51,068 bases of DNA from an uncultured Rikenellaceae bacterium. GTDB taxonomy: Bacteria; Bacteroidota; Bacteroidia; Bacteroidales; Rikenellaceae. The position numbers and the translations under genes were made by a program. The notes beneath the pieces were generated by a model that saw nothing but the letters and a program-made list of their open reading frames with translations, did not search any database and was not told where the DNA came from. Below, in pieces: positions 25,570 through 33,549 of this stretch (its first letter is position 1; each line of letters starts with the position of its first letter). The stretch spans positions 1 to 51,068 of the forward strand of contig CAJGBR010000003.1 of NCBI GenBank assembly GCA_904501625.1, written 5' to 3'.

Positions 25570-26814
25570 TTCTCTCATTCCACGCGTAGTAACATAGAGG
25601 AATAACCCATAGGCAATTAACATCGCAGCACACTGAGCGAGTGCATATAATACCCACACCAGATAGTTATCTGCTGGCGTAGTAAACACTCGATCAAACA
25701 GATACCACAACAATACAAACATCAATATTCCACCACCAATATAGAGACTCATATTTTTCCAATAATCCCATACACTGCGTTTGAATCCAGCCTTAAATAA
25801 GAAATAGGGTTTCCACAAGAATACCATCAGTATCATACTGACCATTGTTCCGAACACAACACCTTTCAATCCCCAAGCGAAACCCGCAATAAGTGAAATT
25901 ACCAAATTCAAACCAGCTTCAGTCAATGATGCCCAGACGTCCTGATACAATCCAAATCCCGACAAATAGGTATCAACTGTAGCTCGTGTCAATGTGATGA
26001 ACGTGTATATCAACATCATTGCAAATGTCGCATTGTCAAGTAGATACTCTTTACCAACCCAAATTGTAATGAAAGGTTCGGTCAATCGTGCCAGTCCAAA
26101 AATGAAGGTTACTCCCATCAAATATCTCAAGGCCATAAACTGCCAAAAGACCCGGTAAGTCTTTTGAGAATCTCCCTCGGCAATCAGGTTTCCGACCGTC
26201 GCATTCGAATTGTTCAGCAACATATAAACAAACTGTGCCAACTTACTTGTAATCAATACATAATTTCCAAATATCGTAATCCACTGCAAACTTGCAAAGA
26301 AATAAATCAGTATGTTGTCAGTCTGTGATGCAACAAAACTCGAAATATTATGAGCAAATACCTGTTTGGCGCGCTTCATCACATCGGGGAACCTGCGCAT
26401 CATATCGCGCCCCTGAGCCATATCCACCTCTAACCAGCCGTAATCGCGTTTGACTCGCCTCCTCAGTAACCACGAGTTTATCAGTGCGAAAACAACCTCC
26501 CAGAACAACCACAACAAATATCCAAAATCGGTCTTTATAAGACACAGAGCCTGAATCACAAATTTAACCATATTGCAGCCATTCAGATAACTCAGCACAA
26601 TATAGTTACGTTGGTCAGCAGCAATGAGCAACTGCTTGTAGTTCACAAAGTATCCAAGCAGCGATGAGAATAAAAATACAAAAAATGAGGCATATATATA
26701 CCCATCTGCAACATTCGAATCCCTAAATATATAGGTTAAGAAGAGGGATAATATTAATGCGGCCCCAAGAATAAACAAACCTACACGACGATACAACCAC
26801 CCGAACAGAGTCAT
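25513..26814 (-). CDS. Polysaccharide flippase (Wzx-like), C-terminal part after an in-frame stop
   Basis: 433 residues from ATG 26814. The sequence starts in the middle of a flippase (MTLFGWLYRRVGLFILGAAL) and runs through about eleven membrane helices to FFGRKIA. It has features of the Bacteroidota lipopolysaccharide/O-antigen flippase family: RFPDVMKRAKQVFAHNISSFV, NYVLITSKLAQFVYMLLNNSNATVGNLIAEG and FITIWVGKEYLLDNATF. The missing first helix pair is encoded just upstream in the same frame (26821-27066) and is separated by one TAA codon. It could still be made by restarting at 26814 or by readthrough; otherwise it is a dead gene. The body of the frame shows no other damage. Confidence 0.72.
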   Translation of the reverse strand: MTLFGWLYRRVGLFILGAALILSLFLTYIFRDSNVADGYIYASFFVFLFSSLLGYFVNYKQLLIAADQRNYIVLSYLNGCNMVKFVIQALCLIKTDFGYLLWLFWEVVFALINSWLLRRRVKRDYGWLEVDMAQGRDMMRRFPDVMKRAKQVFAHNISSFVASQTDNILIYFFASLQWITIFGNYVLITSKLAQFVYMLLNNSNATVGNLIAEGDSQKTYRVFWQFMALRYLMGVTFIFGLARLTEPFITIWVGKEYLLDNATFAMMLIYTFITLTRATVDTYLSGFGLYQDVWASLTEAGLNLVISLIAGFAWGLKGVVFGTMVSMILMVFLWKPYFLFKAGFKRSVWDYWKNMSLYIGGGILMFVLLWYLFDRVFTTPADNYLVWVLYALAQCAAMLIAYGLFLYVTTRGMRELFRVWWKLLMGFFGRKIA

Positions 26815-26820
26815 TATCTG

Positions 26821-26823
26821 TTA
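26821..26823 (-). other. In-frame TAA codon interrupting the flippase gene
   Basis: On the minus strand the codons read GAC CGA CAG AAG GTA TAA CAG ATA ATG ACT CTG. The N- and C-terminal parts are in the same frame (27066 and 26814 differ by 252 = 84 codons), so this is a nonsense codon and not a frameshift. TAA is used as a normal stop elsewhere in the window (rho, phoH overlap, secA region), so the code is not changed. Confidence 0.85.
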
Positions 26824-27066
26824 TACCTTCTGTCGGTCATTATCATAAAGTGGTTTGTATAGAGCATAAAAAACTGCACCCGAAATTCCAGCTTCAGCCA
26901 AAGCAAAAAATCCGAGTACATTGGTCATCATAGTACTTAGTCCGACCAGATCATCACCGAGATACTCAATGAAAATCTTTCGCGTAAAAAGCGTAACCAG
27001 CAGACTGACTACATAAATCAGTCCGCCGATTTTTATGTTTGCTACCGTACGCTCTAGTCGCGACAT
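26821..27066 (-). CDS. Polysaccharide flippase, N-terminal fragment
   Basis: 81 residues: MSRLERTVANIKIGGLIYVVS, then LVTLFTRKIFIEYLGDDLVGLSTMMTNVLGFFALAEAG and YALYKPLYDNDRQKV. This is the usual N-terminus of Bacteroidota flippases, where the DNDRQK segment runs directly into an xxLxGWLYRR segment. That continuation is found two codons after the stop. The full gene would be about 517 codons, normal for the family. It starts 15 bases after the OsmC gene on the same strand. Confidence 0.72.
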   Translation of the reverse strand: MSRLERTVANIKIGGLIYVVSLLVTLFTRKIFIEYLGDDLVGLSTMMTNVLGFFALAEAGISGAVFYALYKPLYDNDRQKV

Positions 27067-27081
27067 TATACGAGTAACGAA

Positions 27082-27489
27082 TTACTTCTTGTAGTTAAAT
27101 ATCAATGTCTTTTTAACATCCGCACCCAATGAGTTCGCAACAGGACACTCTTTAGCCGAGAGTTCAATAATGCGTTTGTGCTTCTCTTCGTAGTCGTGTG
27201 GCATATCCATTTCGATACGAATTTCAGCAATACGTCTTGGATTGGCAGCCATAATTTTATCAATTTTCAGACGTGTTCCATCTATATCAAATCCGTGAGT
27301 ACGGGCAGAGATTCCCATAATTGTCAACATACAACTACCCAAAGCGGCACAAACCATATCTGTCGGAGAGAAATATTCTCCACGACCATTATTATCTACC
27401 GGAGCATCTGTAATAATCTTATTTCCAGAGGCAACGTGTGTTGCTTCGGTACGTAAATCGCCTAAATAAATCGTTTCAATTGTAGCCAT
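27082..27489 (-). CDS. OsmC/Ohr family peroxiredoxin-like protein
   Basis: A 135-residue protein with the paired cysteines of the family: one in VCAALGSCMLTIMG (about residues 47-60) and one in SAKECPVANSLGADV (about 110-124). The Cys pair and a conserved Arg/Glu reduce organic hydroperoxides using dihydrolipoyl or other thiols. The YhfA-like OsmC subgroup fits better than Ohr because of the LKIDKIMAANPRRIAEIRIEM segment. A -7 match (minus TACATTTG, 27525-27518) lies upstream. The flippase fragments follow on the same strand 15 bases after its stop, so they may share its transcript. Confidence 0.9.
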   Translation of the reverse strand: MATIETIYLGDLRTEATHVASGNKIITDAPVDNNGRGEYFSPTDMVCAALGSCMLTIMGISARTHGFDIDGTRLKIDKIMAANPRRIAEIRIEMDMPHDYEEKHKRIIELSAKECPVANSLGADVKKTLIFNYKK

Positions 27490-27517
27490 AATCTGCTTTA
27501 TTTTAAATTACTATTGG

Positions 27518-27525
27518 CAAATGTA
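27518..27525 (-). promoter_or_regulatory. -7 element of the osmC-like gene
   Basis: Minus-strand TACATTTG matches TANNTTTG and lies 29 bases upstream of ATG 27489. The -33 region is A-rich without a clear box. Confidence 0.45.
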
Positions 27526-27584
27526 ATAAAAATTTTGAAGTTTGAAAAAAAAATTCAATCTTGCATACGATTTAATTCTCATCA

Positions 27585-28493
27585 ATGGATATTAACAAAC
27601 TCACACACTCGTTAGCCTCTGAGATTGGATTCGACAAGTGCAGCATTCTGGAGTGCAAAAAACTCGACCTTCAGGCATCAAAACTAGAATCGTGGATTGC
27701 ACACGGATATGGTGCCGATATGGAGTTCCTCAAACGCAATCAGGATAAACGTCACGACCCTCGATTGCTTGTTCACGATGCCCAAACAATCATTGTGAGT
27801 ATGGTATCCTATAATTCGCCTCAGACCGAATCAAACATTGCACGTTATGCCCGTTTCCCTGACTACCACTACACCATAAGGGATATGTTATTCAGGCTAA
27901 AAACTGAACTGCAACACCATTTGGAAATCAAGTCCGCACGTGCATTTTGTGACTCTGCTCCCGTAATGGAACGTTCGTGGGCTGCCAAAGGCGGACTTGG
28001 TTGGATCGGCAAAAATGCAATGCTAATCAATCAAACACTTGGTTCGTTTACATTGATTGGATCACTGATAATTGATGCTCGAATTGAGCCGGATGAGATT
28101 ACTTCATTACACCCCGATCGTTGTGGAAATTGCAACAGATGTATCTCGGCGTGTCCGACAGCGGCGATAATGCCCGACCGAACGATCAATGCCAACCGTT
28201 GTCTTGCATACCATACTATCGAAAACAGAGGAGAAATTCCTGAAGAAATTGCTCATAAAATCGGCCATACGGCATTTGGCTGCGACATCTGTCAGAATGT
28301 TTGCCCCTGGAACAACCGAGCAAAAATCTGTACTAATAAAAATTTTCTACCACAAGAACCTCTACTGCACATCGATTTAGGAGACCTGACAACTATGACT
28401 GACGAGCAATTCGCTCATCGCTATCGACAATCATCTCTATTACGTACTGGTCGAAATCTATTGATGCGTAATCTGAAAAAACAAAACGAGTAA
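27585..28493 (+). CDS. queG: Epoxyqueuosine reductase
   Basis: A 302-residue protein that reduces epoxyqueuosine to queuosine in tRNA, using a cobalamin cofactor and two 4Fe-4S clusters. Cluster cysteines are visible in CGNCNRCISACP (about 180-191) and GCDICQNVCPWN (about 234-245). The N-terminal part shows IVSMVSYNSP, ARFPDYHYTIRDML, CDSAPVMERSWAAKGGLGWIGKNAML and GSFTLIGSLIIDA, typical of QueG. It is about 75 residues shorter than E. coli QueG because the C-terminal HEAT-like domain is absent, which is common in Bacteroidota. It needs B12, which the first operon of the window imports. Confidence 0.95.
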   Translation: MDINKLTHSLASEIGFDKCSILECKKLDLQASKLESWIAHGYGADMEFLKRNQDKRHDPRLLVHDAQTIIVSMVSYNSPQTESNIARYARFPDYHYTIRDMLFRLKTELQHHLEIKSARAFCDSAPVMERSWAAKGGLGWIGKNAMLINQTLGSFTLIGSLIIDARIEPDEITSLHPDRCGNCNRCISACPTAAIMPDRTINANRCLAYHTIENRGEIPEEIAHKIGHTAFGCDICQNVCPWNNRAKICTNKNFLPQEPLLHIDLGDLTTMTDEQFAHRYRQSSLLRTGRNLLMRNLKKQNE

Positions 28494-28518
28494 TAAACGA
28501 ATTGTAGTTACAAAACAA

Positions 28519-28555
28519 GGGTGCCCAACTCAACAATCGGACACCCCTCGTTTTT
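28519..28555. terminator. Terminator between queG and secA, likely bidirectional
   Basis: GGGTGCCC (28519-28526) pairs with GGACACCC (28539-28546) with one mismatch, followed on plus by CTCGTTTTT. On the minus strand the stem is followed by TTGTTTTG, so it can also end secA transcripts. Confidence 0.7.
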
Positions 28556-28576
28556 CGTTATATCGTCACTGAACAC

Positions 28577-31500
28577 TTACATCTCTTTACCGTGGCAGTT
28601 TTTGAATTTCTTACCGCTGCCACAAGGACAAGGATCATTTCGTCCGACCTTCTTTTCAACACGCACCGGAGCTGGTTTGCTCTTTTCAGCATCACCTGCT
28701 CGTGCTGCGGCCTCCATTCTCGAAGTGTGCAACTTTGACATATCGGTTGTTTTGCGTTCTGGTTGCTGTTTACGGCTCAAATCTTCTGCCGATGTCTCTT
28801 GTTTCATCGGAATAAACGATTTGAACATTACTGACAATACTTCACGATTTGTCTTATCCAACATCTTTCGGAACAATTCATACGACTCAAACTTATAGAT
28901 CAACAGCGGATCTTTCTGTTCATACGTAGCATTCTGTACCGACTGACGCAATTCATCCATTTCACGCAAATGTTCTTTCCAATTTTCATCTATCAGCAAC
29001 AACATCAAAACCTTCGAGAACGATTTCTGGATTTCGGCCCCATCTGTCTCTACGGCACGTTTAAGTGAAACCGGCACATTGAATCCCTTGATTCCGTCAG
29101 TAATCGGCACGTAGATATTTTCGACATTATCACCCTGCTCATCGTAAACACGACGCAACACAGGCATTGCCTGTGATTTTATCGTAGTCATACGACGCTT
29201 AAGGGTCGATGTAAAGTCATTCATCAGTAATTCACACAATTGCGATTCTGAGGCCTTTTCGTAAGTATTTTCATCGAATGACGGTTCTATCGAAATCTGA
29301 CGAATCAAATCCAATTTAAACTCTTCATATTTAGCATCTTTATGCTCTGCCACAAACGTATCTGCAAAATCGACCATCATATTATTGATGTCAATTTCGA
29401 TTCGTTCACCATAGAGAGCATTTCTACGACGAGAATATACCACTTCACGTTGCGAGTTCATAACGTCGTCATATTCGAGCAATCTCTTTCGAACACCAAA
29501 GTTATTCTCTTCGACCTTTTTCTGTGCACGTTCTATCGCCTTTGACATCATCGAAGCCTGAATCACTTCGCCCTCTTCGAGTCCCATACGGTCCATCATC
29601 TTGGCAATACGTTCAGAACCGAACAGACGCATCAAATCGTCCTCCAACGACACGAAGAATTGTGACGAACCTGGGTCTCCCTGACGTCCAGAACGACCTC
29701 TCAACTGACGGTCAACACGACGTGACTCGTGACGTTCTGTACCAATAATTGCAAGACCACCTGCATTTCTCACCTCTGTGGTCAGTTTGATGTCGGTACC
29801 ACGACCAGCCATATTCGTTGCAATAGTAACCTGTCCGCTGCGACCTGCTTCAGCAACGACCTGTGCTTCACGCATATGCTCTTTTGCATTGAGTACATTG
29901 TGTTTAATGCCTCGCATTGTCAACATCTTGCTGAGCAATTCACTGATTTCGACCGAAGTTGTACCAACCAATACTGGACGTCCATCTTTCACAAGGTTGT
30001 TGATTTCATCGATTACGGCTTTATATTTTTCGCGTTTTGTCTTGTAAATCAAGTCTTCGCGATCTTTTCTGATTACAGGACGATTTGTCGGAATTACGAC
30101 AACATCAAGTTTATAGATACTCCAGAATTCACTAGCCTCTGTTTCAGCAGTACCTGTCATACCACTCAATTTATGGTACATTCTGAAGTAGTTCTGCAAG
30201 GTTACTGTTGCAAATGTCTGTGTTGCAGCCTCAACTTTAACATTTTCTTTTGCTTCAATGGCTTGGTGCAACCCCTCTGAATAACGTCGTCCGTCCAAGA
30301 TACGGCCTGTCTGTTCATCGACAATCTTAACCTGATTATCCATCACAACATACTCGACATCCTTTTCGAACAAACTGTATGCCTTCAACAACTGGTTCAC
30401 TGTGTGAACACGTTCTGATTTAACGGCATAGTCTGCCAGAAGTTTATCTTTTTCGACCATCTTATCCTCTTCCGAAACAGATTTCTTTTCGAGGTCGGCA
30501 ATCTCGGCTCCCACATCAGGCAACACAAAGAATTTGGCATCATCTACCCTATGTGCCAACACATCAAGTCCCTTATCTGTCAAATCTACCGAACGTTGCT
30601 TTTCATCAATCACGAAAAACAATTCATCTGTAATTTCGTGCATACGTTCGTTATTGTTCTGCATATAGATATTCTCTATCTTCTGCAACAACGCCTTGAT
30701 ACCCGTTTCACTCAAGAACTTAATCAATGGTTTATATTTCGGAAGTCCCTTGTGGGCACGGTAAAGCAACACACCCCCCTCATCAGTTTTGCCCTCAGAG
30801 ATCAATTTGCGTGAATCTGACAAGAGTTTGGTAACCATATTTCGTTGCAGTGTAAACAACTGTTCGACATACGGTTTATATTGCTCAAACATCTGGTCAT
30901 CACCACGAGGCACAGGACCTGCAATAATCAACGGAGTACGAGCATCGTCAATCAATACCGAGTCAACCTCATCGACAATTGCAAAGTGATGTTTACGTTG
31001 TACCAGATCTGTCGGCTGAATTGACATATTATCTCTCAGGTAGTCAAAACCATATTCGTTATTTGTACCGAATGTGATATCTGCCAGATATGCATCTCTA
31101 CGACTTTCCGAGTTGGGCTGATGTTTATCAATACAATCGACCGAAAGTCCGTGGAACTGATACAATGGACCCATCCATTCCGAATCTCGTCGTGCCAAAT
31201 AGTCATTGACCGTAACCACGTGAACACCTTTACCAGCCAATGCATTCAGGAATACGGGCAAAGTTGCCACCAATGTTTTACCTTCACCTGTTGCCATTTC
31301 GGCAATCTTACCCTTGTGCAGTACGACACCACCAAACAACTGGCAATCATAATGAATCATATCCCATTTAATCTGGTTTCCACCGGCAGTCCAAGTTGTA
31401 TTCCAGATTGCACGTTCACCATCAATAGTCACAAAATCTCTAGTGGCAGCCAAATTACGATCGAAATCAGTAGCAGTAACCTCAACTGTTTCGTTTTGTG

Positions 31501-31873
31501 TAAAACGACGGGCCGTAGACTTGACAATTGCAAATGCTTCGGGAAGAATCTCATCAAGTTTAACTTCGATCTTATTATCAATTTCTTTAATAAGTTCGTC
31601 GATTTTCGAAGCAATTGACTCTTTTTTGTTAATCTCCATATCCGGAGTTTCAAGACTCTGTTTCAGTTTGGCAACTTCGTCCTCTTCTGGCTTAACATAC
31701 TCGGCAACTGCGGCTCTGAGTGAAGCCGAACGTGCTCGCAATTCATCGTTAGAAAGTGAATCTATCTTCGGATAAATTGCCAGAATCTTGTCTACATAGG
31801 GTTGAACTTCTTTGCGATCCTTATCGCTTTTGGTCCCGAAAAAGGCCTTCAAAAGGCCCGCCATAATATTCAT
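28577..31873 (-). CDS. secA: Preprotein translocase ATPase SecA
   Basis: A 1098-residue SecA, about 200 residues longer than in E. coli, as usual in Bacteroidota. It starts MNIMAGLLKAFFGTKSDKDRK; ATG 31864 is an alternative start. Visible are Walker A MATGEGKTLVATLPVFLNAL, VNDYLARRDSEWMGPLY, Walker B FAIVDEVDSVLIDDARTPLIIAGP, SGMTGTAETE, ATNMAGRGTDIKL, GTERHESRRVDRQLRGRSGRQGDPGSS and the C-terminal zinc site CPCGSGKKFKNCHG. Extra sequence lies in the pre-protein crosslinking region (about 340-470). It powers Sec export of the many lipoproteins and outer-membrane proteins seen here. It converges with queG and diverges from cysS. Confidence 0.98.
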   Translation of the reverse strand: MNIMAGLLKAFFGTKSDKDRKEVQPYVDKILAIYPKIDSLSNDELRARSASLRAAVAEYVKPEEDEVAKLKQSLETPDMEINKKESIASKIDELIKEIDNKIEVKLDEILPEAFAIVKSTARRFTQNETVEVTATDFDRNLAATRDFVTIDGERAIWNTTWTAGGNQIKWDMIHYDCQLFGGVVLHKGKIAEMATGEGKTLVATLPVFLNALAGKGVHVVTVNDYLARRDSEWMGPLYQFHGLSVDCIDKHQPNSESRRDAYLADITFGTNNEYGFDYLRDNMSIQPTDLVQRKHHFAIVDEVDSVLIDDARTPLIIAGPVPRGDDQMFEQYKPYVEQLFTLQRNMVTKLLSDSRKLISEGKTDEGGVLLYRAHKGLPKYKPLIKFLSETGIKALLQKIENIYMQNNNERMHEITDELFFVIDEKQRSVDLTDKGLDVLAHRVDDAKFFVLPDVGAEIADLEKKSVSEEDKMVEKDKLLADYAVKSERVHTVNQLLKAYSLFEKDVEYVVMDNQVKIVDEQTGRILDGRRYSEGLHQAIEAKENVKVEAATQTFATVTLQNYFRMYHKLSGMTGTAETEASEFWSIYKLDVVVIPTNRPVIRKDREDLIYKTKREKYKAVIDEINNLVKDGRPVLVGTTSVEISELLSKMLTMRGIKHNVLNAKEHMREAQVVAEAGRSGQVTIATNMAGRGTDIKLTTEVRNAGGLAIIGTERHESRRVDRQLRGRSGRQGDPGSSQFFVSLEDDLMRLFGSERIAKMMDRMGLEEGEVIQASMMSKAIERAQKKVEENNFGVRKRLLEYDDVMNSQREVVYSRRRNALYGERIEIDINNMMVDFADTFVAEHKDAKYEEFKLDLIRQISIEPSFDENTYEKASESQLCELLMNDFTSTLKRRMTTIKSQAMPVLRRVYDEQGDNVENIYVPITDGIKGFNVPVSLKRAVETDGAEIQKSFSKVLMLLLIDENWKEHLREMDELRQSVQNATYEQKDPLLIYKFESYELFRKMLDKTNREVLSVMFKSFIPMKQETSAEDLSRKQQPERKTTDMSKLHTSRMEAAARAGDAEKSKPAPVRVEKKVGRNDPCPCGSGKKFKNCHGKEM

Positions 31874-31892
31874 ATAACTATCCTTTTTATTG

Positions 31893-31900
31893 CAAAATTA
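31893..31900 (-). promoter_or_regulatory. -7 element of secA
   Basis: Minus TAATTTTG matches TANNTTTG, 20 bases upstream of ATG 31873. The -33 box is not clear. Confidence 0.45.
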
Positions 31901-31986
31901 TTCGGTAAAGATACAAACTTTATCTGAGATTATAATATCATTCTCAACATTTTTTTCACTTACTTGTAATAAGAAAGTATCATCAA

Positions 31987-32017
31987 TTGATTTTGTAAAA
32001 AAATATCTGTACTTTTG
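31987..32017 (+). promoter_or_regulatory. Promoter of cysS-dsbD
   Basis: TTG 31987-31989, a 20-base spacer and TACTTTTG 32010-32017. The predicted start near 32023 lies about 29 bases before cysS. Confidence 0.6.
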
Positions 32018-32051
32018 TTGCGTTATGTTATCTTAGAAATAGTGTTTTATT

Positions 32052-33524
32052 ATGGAAAATAAATTAATGCTCTACAATTCACTGAGCCGAAAAACAGAAG
32101 AATTCATACCGTTGAATCCTCAGCACGTCGGGCTGTATGTTTGCGGACCTACGGTCTATGGCGATCCGCATCTGGGTCACGCACGTCCTGCCATCACGTT
32201 TGACATTCTGTTCCGATATCTGAAACACAAAGGATACCAAGTTCGCTATGTTCGCAATATTACCGACGTCGGACACCTCGAAAATGATGCCGACGAAGGT
32301 GAAGATAAAATCACAAAAAAAGCTCGTCTCGAACAACTCGAACCTATGGAGGTTGCACAGTACTATACTAACCGCTACCACGACGCAATGGATAGTATGA
32401 ATGTACTCAGACCTTCAATCGAGCCTCACGCTTCGGGACACATCATCGAACAGATTGCAATGACTCAACAGATCATTGATAATGGATATGCCTACATCAG
32501 CAACGGATCGGTATATTTTGATGTAGAAAAATACAATAAAGATTTCCCGTATGGCATTTTGTCGGGTCGCAAACTCGACGACCTAATGGCTAATACTCGT
32601 ACATTGGACGGTCAATCGGATAAACGGGGTCCCTTCGATTTCGCACTTTGGAAAAAAGCTCAAAAAGAACACATTATGCGTTGGCCCTCTCCGTGGAGTG
32701 ACGGATTTCCGGGCTGGCATATGGAGTGCTCGGCAATGAGTGCTAAGTACCTCGGCGAACAATTTGACATTCACGGTGGCGGGATGGATCTACTCTTCCC
32801 ACACCACGAATGTGAAATTGCACAACGTTGTGCGTCATCGGGACATCGAGCTGCAAAATACTGGGTGCATAACAATATGATTACAATCGAAGGTCAAAAG
32901 ATGGGCAAATCTTTGGGCAATTTTATTACCCTCGAACAAATGTTCTCAGGTAATCACCCGAAACTAACCCAGGGATACTCGCCAATGACAATCAGATTTT
33001 TCATTCTTCAGGCACACTACCGCAGTACTCTCGACTTTTCGAACGAAGCACTGCAAGCATCTGAAAAAGGATTCACTCGATTGATGAACGGCATAGCTGC
33101 TCTGCAGAGAGTCAAACCTACAGACAAGACTACGATTGACATCTCGGCACTTGACAAAAAGGTCGCCGAAGCTATGGATAATGACCTCAACACTCCAGTG
33201 GTAATCTCGACACTATTCGAGTGGATTAAAACATTCCACCTGCTTGAAGAAGGCAAAGAATCAATTACCGCTGAAGATCTTACATCTCTGCAAAAGAGTG
33301 TTGCAGTTATAGTTGAGAATATTCTCGGGCTAAAGAATCAAAAACAAAACGAATCTCATAAAGAACTGCTCGACGGAGTAATCGGAATGATACTCACCGA
33401 ACGTCAACACGCAAAAGAACGCAAAGACTGGGCTACGTCAGATGCGATTCGTGACAGACTCAAGGAACTTGGCATCGCCGTAAAGGATAGCCGTGAGGGT
33501 GCAACGTGGGAATTTTCGAACTAA
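32052..33524 (+). CDS. cysS: Cysteinyl-tRNA synthetase
   Basis: A 490-residue class I synthetase. The zinc Cys and HIGH-type motif are in VCGPTVYGDPHLGHARPAI (about 31-49, with HLGH in place of HIGH). GFPGWHMECSAMSAKYLG holds the second zinc Cys, FPHHECEIAQ the zinc His pair, and KMGKSLGNFITLEQM the KMSKS-type loop. The C-terminal DALR-like region and WATSDAIRDRLKELGI follow. It charges tRNA-Cys in the cytoplasm. It starts about 29 bases after a predicted transcription start and is followed 25 bases later by dsbD on the same strand, so the two probably share a transcript. Confidence 0.98.
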   Translation: MENKLMLYNSLSRKTEEFIPLNPQHVGLYVCGPTVYGDPHLGHARPAITFDILFRYLKHKGYQVRYVRNITDVGHLENDADEGEDKITKKARLEQLEPMEVAQYYTNRYHDAMDSMNVLRPSIEPHASGHIIEQIAMTQQIIDNGYAYISNGSVYFDVEKYNKDFPYGILSGRKLDDLMANTRTLDGQSDKRGPFDFALWKKAQKEHIMRWPSPWSDGFPGWHMECSAMSAKYLGEQFDIHGGGMDLLFPHHECEIAQRCASSGHRAAKYWVHNNMITIEGQKMGKSLGNFITLEQMFSGNHPKLTQGYSPMTIRFFILQAHYRSTLDFSNEALQASEKGFTRLMNGIAALQRVKPTDKTTIDISALDKKVAEAMDNDLNTPVVISTLFEWIKTFHLLEEGKESITAEDLTSLQKSVAVIVENILGLKNQKQNESHKELLDGVIGMILTERQHAKERKDWATSDAIRDRLKELGIAVKDSREGATWEFSN

Positions 33525-33549
33525 TTAACGACACATTCCTTAATTTTAT

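Noticed and set aside
25513..27066. Frameshift or programmed frameshift in the flippase
   Set aside because: The two parts are in the same frame (252 bases apart, 84 codons), so the break is a nonsense codon.
25513..27066. Reassigned stop codon (TAA read as an amino acid)
   Set aside because: TAA ends rho, the porin and other intact genes in the window.
30000..30500. Extra sequence in SecA taken as a sign of an inserted element
   Set aside because: Long SecA proteins of about 1100 residues are normal in Bacteroidota, and the reading frame is smooth.
28577..31873. Many open frames antisense to secA, up to 183 codons
   Set aside because: They are shadows of a strongly coding gene and show no signal peptide, domain or promoter.
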